DNA of 46,056 nt, taken from contig NZ_BAFC01000049.1 in assembly GCF_000248055.1 (NCBI RefSeq), forward strand, positions 1 to 46,056. Direction: 5' to 3'. Positions 41,399-46,056 of the stretch are shown here, piece by piece. The stretch comes from Gordonia sputi NBRC 100414 (GTDB lineage Bacteria; Actinomycetota; Actinomycetes; Mycobacteriales; Mycobacteriaceae). A program made the translations under genes and the position numbers. Under the pieces are notes generated by a model. That model was not told where the DNA came from. It was given only the letters and a program-made list of their open reading frames with translations, and did not search any database. The first letter of the stretch is position 1. Each line of letters opens with the position of its first letter.

Positions 41399-42994
41399 AT
41401 GACGTTGATCGAGACCATCGTGACCACGACCGACGGATTGGTCGGGGGCCGCAGGGGAAGGCGCGCTCGACGCGGAACCATCAGCTGGAAGGGCATCCCG
41501 TTCGCGGCTCCTCCCGTCGGCGAGGGCCGCTTCCGTGACGCACAGCCGGTGGCGCCGTGGCCTGGCGTGCGCGACTGCACGGCATTCGGCAATGCCGCCG
41601 TTCAGGAACGTCGATTCACGGCGACCGGTCCCGGCCGCTACGCCCCGACCAGCGAAGACTGCCTGACACTCAACGTCTTCTCTCCCGAGGAGCAGTCGTC
41701 GACGCCGCGCCCGGTGATGGTCTTCATCCACGGCGGCGCATACATCCTCGGCACCGCGGCGACTCCGCTCTACGACGGCTCGGCGCTCGCACGCACGCAG
41801 GACGTCGTCGTCGTCACCGTGCAGTACCGCTTCGGGGCGTTCGGGATGCTCGATTTCAGCGGGTATTCGACGCCGGATCGCACCTTCGACGAGAACCCGG
41901 GCCTGTCGGACATGCTCGCCGCGCTGCGCTGGGTACAGCGCAACATCGCGGCATTCGGCGGCGACCCGGACAACACGACGGTGTTCGGCGAGAGTGCGGG
42001 CGGATCGGCGGTGCTGACGCTGCTCGCGACGCCGGAAGCCAAGGGTTTGTTCGCGCGCGCGATCGCCGAGAGCCCCGCACCCGAACTCGTCGTGAGCAAG
42101 CCGAGCGCGACAACGTTCGCCGACGAGTTCCTGCGCCTGCTGCGCGACCCGGAGCGTCGCAGCGCAGACCTCGACGACCGCGGTGACCCGATCGATCCCG
42201 TCGCTGCGCGCGCACTCCTCGACGGCGCGAGCACCGAGGACATCTTCCGGGCGAGCAATCGGCTGATGCGCTTCGCCTCCAGGGCGCAGACCCCGGAACC
42301 GGTACCGTTCGCACCCGTCGCGGGCAGCGCGCTGCTGCCGAAACTACCGGTCGACGCGGCGCGAGCAGGCGAAACACATGCGGTTCCGCTGATCGTCGGC
42401 GGCAACCGGGACGAGGGCAAACTCTTCGAGAAGCTGTGGAACATGCTTCCCGACGCCGAGCGCATGCTCCTGCGCGTCGAGGACGAGGGTGCCCGCGAGC
42501 AGATCTCCGCGCTCTATGCGGGTCCGGGCGAACGGCTGAGACTGTCGGCCGACGCGACCTTCTGGGCCCCAGCGGTGGCCTACGCCGACGGGCACAGTCG
42601 GGTCGCGCCGACCTACACCTACCGCTACGACTTCTTCACCAAGGTGCTCGACAAGCTCGGCGTCGGAGCGACGCACGCGACCGAACTGTTCGCGGTGTTC
42701 GGTGCCTACCGCTCGGCTCTCGGTGCACCGCTGAGCGTCGGGGACTGGCGTGCCGTGGCGCGTGTGACCGCCGACGTGCAGTCGAGGTGGGGAGCCTTCG
42801 CGCGCACCGGCGTCCCCGGCGACGACTGGCCGCGCTACTTCGAGGACGACCGCGAGATCCTGGTCATCGACCGGAGCGATCACGTCGAAGCCGATCCCGA
42901 CGGCGAACGCAGACTCGCGTGGCATCGGGGGACCGGCCTGATCGTCGACGATGGCCTGATCGAGTCAGAGTTCGACGCTGCTCGGGGGATCTGA
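41399..42994 (+). CDS. Type-B carboxylesterase
   Basis: 531 residues. FHGG-type oxyanion loop IHGGAY at 110-115, nucleophile S199 in GESAGG, and SEDCLTLNVF near residue 85, all signatures of the carboxylesterase type B family. No signal peptide, so cytoplasmic. ATG at 41399. Substrate unknown. Its last 30 bp overlap the convergent hydrolase gene. Confidence 0.9.
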   Translation: MTLIETIVTTTDGLVGGRRGRRARRGTISWKGIPFAAPPVGEGRFRDAQPVAPWPGVRDCTAFGNAAVQERRFTATGPGRYAPTSEDCLTLNVFSPEEQSSTPRPVMVFIHGGAYILGTAATPLYDGSALARTQDVVVVTVQYRFGAFGMLDFSGYSTPDRTFDENPGLSDMLAALRWVQRNIAAFGGDPDNTTVFGESAGGSAVLTLLATPEAKGLFARAIAESPAPELVVSKPSATTFADEFLRLLRDPERRSADLDDRGDPIDPVAARALLDGASTEDIFRASNRLMRFASRAQTPEPVPFAPVAGSALLPKLPVDAARAGETHAVPLIVGGNRDEGKLFEKLWNMLPDAERMLLRVEDEGAREQISALYAGPGERLRLSADATFWAPAVAYADGHSRVAPTYTYRYDFFTKVLDKLGVGATHATELFAVFGAYRSALGAPLSVGDWRAVARVTADVQSRWGAFARTGVPGDDWPRYFEDDREILVIDRSDHVEADPDGERRLAWHRGTGLIVDDGLIESEFDAARGI

Positions 42995-43774
42995 CGCCAG
43001 GTAGGTCAGCACCAGCGGGTTGAACAGGTGCGGCGACTCCAGCGGCAGGATGTGCGTTCCGGGGAGGACGGCGAGCCGTCCTTTCGGCAGGGTCGCGGCA
43101 AGGTCGACGGCGTGCTCGACACGCACGATGCCGCAGTCAGCGGCGATGACGAGGGTCGGGGCTGCCACCGACGCGAAGTCGGTGCTCTCGAAATCCGGCT
43201 CGAAGCGCAGCATCGCGACGGTCTTGTCGAAGACGACGTCGGATTCCGCGTCGTCGTGCAAAAAGCTGTCCCGTAGGCACGCGACGACTCCCTCGTCGTC
43301 CTCGTCGAAGCGGTCGGTCAGTGCGGAAACCGTGAGTCCGCGACGATTGACGTAGCTACCCGTCATCACGATTCTGGCGACGAGGTCGGGCCGACGTTGC
43401 GCGATCATCAACGCGATCACGCCACCGTCACTCCAGCCGACGATGTTCGCGGGGCAGCGCACGACGTTCTCCAGGTAGGCGATGACCTGGTCGGCCATCG
43501 ACGCGAACGTGTAGGGGCGGGGATAGTCGGGACTGTGGCCGTGGCCGCTGCGCTCGGGCACGAACAGGCGCAGGCCTGCGTCGGTGAAATCGCCGAACTG
43601 TGCGCCCCAGCTCGACGCCGACGAGAACGAGCCGTGCAGGAGCACGGTGGGCGGACCCATCGGGTCGCCACCTTGAAAATGCCACAGCAGATCGCCGTTG
43701 ATGTCGACGAATGTGCCCCCGTCGACGCGGTCACCCACACTCGGCGGGACGTTGCGGAAGTGCGTGTCGATCAT
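42965..43774 (-). CDS. Alpha/beta hydrolase with a GWSDG nucleophile
   Basis: 269 residues. HGSF oxyanion segment at 47-50, nucleophile S115 in GWSDGG, and the likely catalytic His in GTHILPLESP near the C-terminus. The GxSxG serine follows W and precedes D, as in dienelactone-hydrolase or C-C-hydrolase-like relatives. ATG at 43772-43774. Its 3' end overlaps the esterase gene by 30 bp, tail to tail. Substrate not recognisable. Confidence 0.85.
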   Translation of the reverse strand: MIDTHFRNVPPSVGDRVDGGTFVDINGDLLWHFQGGDPMGPPTVLLHGSFSSASSWGAQFGDFTDAGLRLFVPERSGHGHSPDYPRPYTFASMADQVIAYLENVVRCPANIVGWSDGGVIALMIAQRRPDLVARIVMTGSYVNRRGLTVSALTDRFDEDDEGVVACLRDSFLHDDAESDVVFDKTVAMLRFEPDFESTDFASVAAPTLVIAADCGIVRVEHAVDLAATLPKGRLAVLPGTHILPLESPHLFNPLVLTYLASDPPSSVEL

Positions 43775-44059
43775 CCGCTCGATTCTCCGGCCAACCCTCC
43801 CAGGCGGCGACAACTGCCGTTGAACATGCGGCCCATGCTTCCAGAAGCTGCGGGGGGTTTGGACACGGAAAGGCCTCGAAACTGCAACGGCGGCACACAT
43901 GCTGCAGGTCGCCGGTCCCGACGCTGACACGCTGATATGCGTTCGCTGACAGCCAGATCAGAGCAGCATTAGCCTCGAACGTGCAAGTGCTTCCGGCAAG
44001 ATTATTCAGGCGAGACAGGTGGAGTTCCCGTCACGGGGGATTGGGTGTGCAGAGTGGGC

Positions 44060-45985
44060 ATGTGCCGTCGCATTGTGGTGATCGCCGCGGCATTGTGTGC
44101 CGTGCTGTCGTTGTCCGGGGTCGGCGACGCGTTGGCAGCGCAGGGCGATACGCCACCGCCGCTGGGTCTGTGGTCCATCGGGGCGGCTTCCGATATCACC
44201 TTCGCGGGCCAGCAGTCGCAGGTCAGTTTGTCGATTCCGGTGCCGCAGAACCTGGCGCCGGACAAACTGCGCGGGTTCACCGACGTGCCGCCGTTCGTCA
44301 CCGGCGGGACGGTCGATGTAGTGCAGGGTGACCGGGTGATCTCGCGGACGCCGATCAATCCGGCGCCGAACTCGCCGATCGAACTGTCGCTGGCGGGCGT
44401 ACGAGTGGCCCGCAATGCCGCCGACATCACGCTGCGGGCGTATCTGACGGTGAGCGGAATCTGCCAGTTCGACCCGGACAACGCCTTCCGCATCCGCGAC
44501 ACCACGCTCTCGTTCACCGGGCGCGAGGCGATCCCGCGTAGCGTCGCCGAGTTCCTTCCCCCAATCCTGCGCAAACTCACCGTCTTCGTGCCGCAGCAGC
44601 CGACGACCGCCGAGGCGTCGGCCGCGGTCGGTCTGGCGACATCGGTCGCGTCGAACTACGGCACGGCCGACTTCGACATCGACGTCGCATCCCTGGGTGC
44701 GGGCTCGCTCGTGCCGAGCGGTCAACCGGATTCGCTCGAACGTCAGATCGTGATCAGCAGTGCGGCGCCCGCCGGGCTGAGTGTCGAGAACCAGAACGGT
44801 GCCGCCTACCTCGTGATCGGTGGTCCGGCCAACGAGCTGACGAACCAGGCGCGAGCTCTGACCTCGAATCTGTCGGCGATCGCGCAGAGTTCCTCCGCGG
44901 TAGCCGGTCCGCTGCACGACGCCCCGCAGTTGACCCCCGAGGTGCAGACGTTGGCTGATCTGGGCATCACCGATCAGATCGTCACGTCGTCGGCGTGGCC
45001 GTCGATCACACTCGGGATCGACCAGACCCGCCTGGGCAGGCCGTCGAAGGACATCCGTGTGCAGCTCATCGGGACGGCGACACCGGCGGCAAACGGATCG
45101 TCGCCGGTGGTGTCGGTGCGGCTCGGTGATCGTGTCATCGCGACGATCAAGCCCGACGGTTCGGGCGCGTTCAACCAGTGGGTCGACCTGCCCAACAATG
45201 CGTTGAGCAGGTACAACGGGTTGATCGTCACGCTCGAACGGGGCGACGTCAAAGAGGGCTGCGGCAACGGAACCCGCGGGTCGCTGAGCGTCTCGGCGGC
45301 CGGCGAGATACGAAGTTCGCCTGCTGATCCGCCAGTCCCGGCAGGGCTGGGGTCACTGCCGCAGGCGCTGATGCCGCGCACACAACTCGCGTGGACCAAG
45401 GGCGACGTCCCCGACGTCGCGCGTGCGGTCTCGATCATGACGACGATGCAGCGGTTGTCCGCGGTGCCGCTCGGCGTCGACGTGGTGTCGATGTCCGACG
45501 CCGCGTCGTCGACACAGCCCGCGGTCCTGATCGCCGCCGACGGGCAGGGGCTCCCCGATGGCGTCGCGCTGCCGGTGACGCAGAAGTCGGGGACGGTCAC
45601 CGTGCATTCGTCGTCGGGCGCCGAATCGAAGGTCACGCTGAATCCGCAGGTGCAGTTCGGCTCGCTGCAGGTGACGCGGTCCGACGACCGCAGCATGCTG
45701 GTCGCGAGCTCGACCAACGATGCCGCCGACCTCGACGACCTCCTGCGCTGGTTCACCGGCAACGCCTCGGACGCGTCCGGCGACGCCGCGCTGAAGATCT
45801 CGGGGCGCGACCCGATCACCGTCGACGCCAACGCAGTCGCGCACGACGAGACGTCGAACGATCATCCGCTCGGGTGGCTCGTCGTCGTGGCGGTGATTCT
45901 GGGAGCCGTGATCCTGTTCCTGATCGTCGCCGCAGGACTCAAGCTGCTACGGCGTCGACACACCGGTGACGACAGCGCGCAATGA
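44060..45985 (+). CDS. BcsB-like cellulose/exopolysaccharide synthase periplasmic subunit
   Basis: About 641 residues. Sec signal peptide (hydrophobic IAAALCAVLSLSG, cleavage after ALAA), then a large beta-rich region with two alternating carbohydrate-binding and ferredoxin-like modules as in BcsB, and one C-terminal membrane span (LGWLVVVAVILGAVILFL) with a basic tail. BcsB guides the nascent glucan from the BcsA synthase. The ATG at 44060 is preferred; a GTG at 44045 is possible. It overlaps the next gene as ATGA, as expected of a subunit and its synthase. It is the first gene of an operon that continues beyond the window. Confidence 0.75.
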   Translation: MCRRIVVIAAALCAVLSLSGVGDALAAQGDTPPPLGLWSIGAASDITFAGQQSQVSLSIPVPQNLAPDKLRGFTDVPPFVTGGTVDVVQGDRVISRTPINPAPNSPIELSLAGVRVARNAADITLRAYLTVSGICQFDPDNAFRIRDTTLSFTGREAIPRSVAEFLPPILRKLTVFVPQQPTTAEASAAVGLATSVASNYGTADFDIDVASLGAGSLVPSGQPDSLERQIVISSAAPAGLSVENQNGAAYLVIGGPANELTNQARALTSNLSAIAQSSSAVAGPLHDAPQLTPEVQTLADLGITDQIVTSSAWPSITLGIDQTRLGRPSKDIRVQLIGTATPAANGSSPVVSVRLGDRVIATIKPDGSGAFNQWVDLPNNALSRYNGLIVTLERGDVKEGCGNGTRGSLSVSAAGEIRSSPADPPVPAGLGSLPQALMPRTQLAWTKGDVPDVARAVSIMTTMQRLSAVPLGVDVVSMSDAASSTQPAVLIAADGQGLPDGVALPVTQKSGTVTVHSSSGAESKVTLNPQVQFGSLQVTRSDDRSMLVASSTNDAADLDDLLRWFTGNASDASGDAALKISGRDPITVDANAVAHDETSNDHPLGWLVVVAVILGAVILFLIVAAGLKLLRRRHTGDDSAQ

Positions 45986-46056
45986 CCGTCACCGAGGCAC
46001 CCGCGGATTCCTCCGGCGCGTCGTCGGAGGAATCGCGGAGCGCGGGTAGGTCGATT
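45982..46056 (+). CDS. Start of the gene after bcsB (partial, likely the synthase subunit)
   Basis: 25 codons only (MTVTEAPADSS..., Ser/Glu-rich and hydrophilic). The ATGA overlap with the BcsB-like gene indicates the same operon. A BcsA-type glycosyltransferase is the expected partner by analogy, but nothing in the visible residues shows it. Confidence 0.5.
   Translation, partial: MTVTEAPADSSGASSEESRSAGRSI

Noticed and set aside
43397..43927. A 176-codon plus-strand frame over the alpha/beta hydrolase
   Set aside because: It is antisense to a gene with a clear catalytic triad and has no domain of its own.

Overview
The window is a GC-rich stretch of an actinobacterial chromosome from the order Mycobacteriales (mycolic-acid group; a Gordonia-, Rhodococcus- or Williamsia-like genome is my best guess, the genus is not settled by the sequence). 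The evidence is a complete mce4 operon, KstR-type operators, and close homologues in conserved order of genes that I know from Mycobacterium tuberculosis (Rv numbers below are from memory of that genome, not from a search).

Region 1 (1-21931) is a cholesterol/steroid uptake and side-chain degradation cluster: a CYP102-like P450 fragment, echA19, fadD19, a flavin oxidoreductase, fadD17, fadE27, fadE26, ferredoxin fdxD, an SDR 3-hydroxyacyl-CoA dehydrogenase, then yrbE4A-yrbE4B-mce4A-F-mam4A-mam4B in one tightly overlapped operon. Three KstR palindromes sit at its promoters. Two kinds of intergenic repeat interrupt it: roughly 92-bp elements with TAGGGGAA/TTCCCCTA ends around an AbiEi/DUF559-like gene (4255-5930), and a ~67-bp-period array between fadE26 and fadE27 (8610-8877). 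The ATPase of the Mce4 transporter is not in the window.

Region 2 (21932-26100) holds two SDR oxidoreductases, an aldehyde dehydrogenase with its own perfect KstR palindrome, and a Lon-substrate-binding-domain protein.

Region 3 (26135-41332) is a housekeeping block matching the Rv3592-Rv3579c order: mhuD (haem degradation), alpha/beta hydrolase, membrane protein, mutY and beta-carbonic anhydrase sharing overlapping start codons, a membrane-anchored protein, disA (c-di-AMP synthase), radA, an LpqE-type lipoprotein, carD, ispD, ispF, cysS and rlmB. Two insertions break this conserved order: a two-gene module between the membrane protein and disA, and a hotdog thioesterase between disA and radA.

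The two-gene module (31084-32762) is the most unusual thing here. One gene encodes a MerR-type DNA-binding domain fused to two sliding-clamp (DnaN) domains; the next encodes a helical-repeat (TPR-like) protein. Their promoter has the 19-bp spacer and inverted repeat typical of MerR-controlled promoters and would give a leaderless mRNA. I know of no functional description of such a system.

Region 4 (41399-46056) has a type-B carboxylesterase, an alpha/beta hydrolase, and the start of a BcsB-like cellulose-synthase-subunit operon that runs off the right edge. No tRNA, rRNA, CRISPR array, integrase or transposase was seen.
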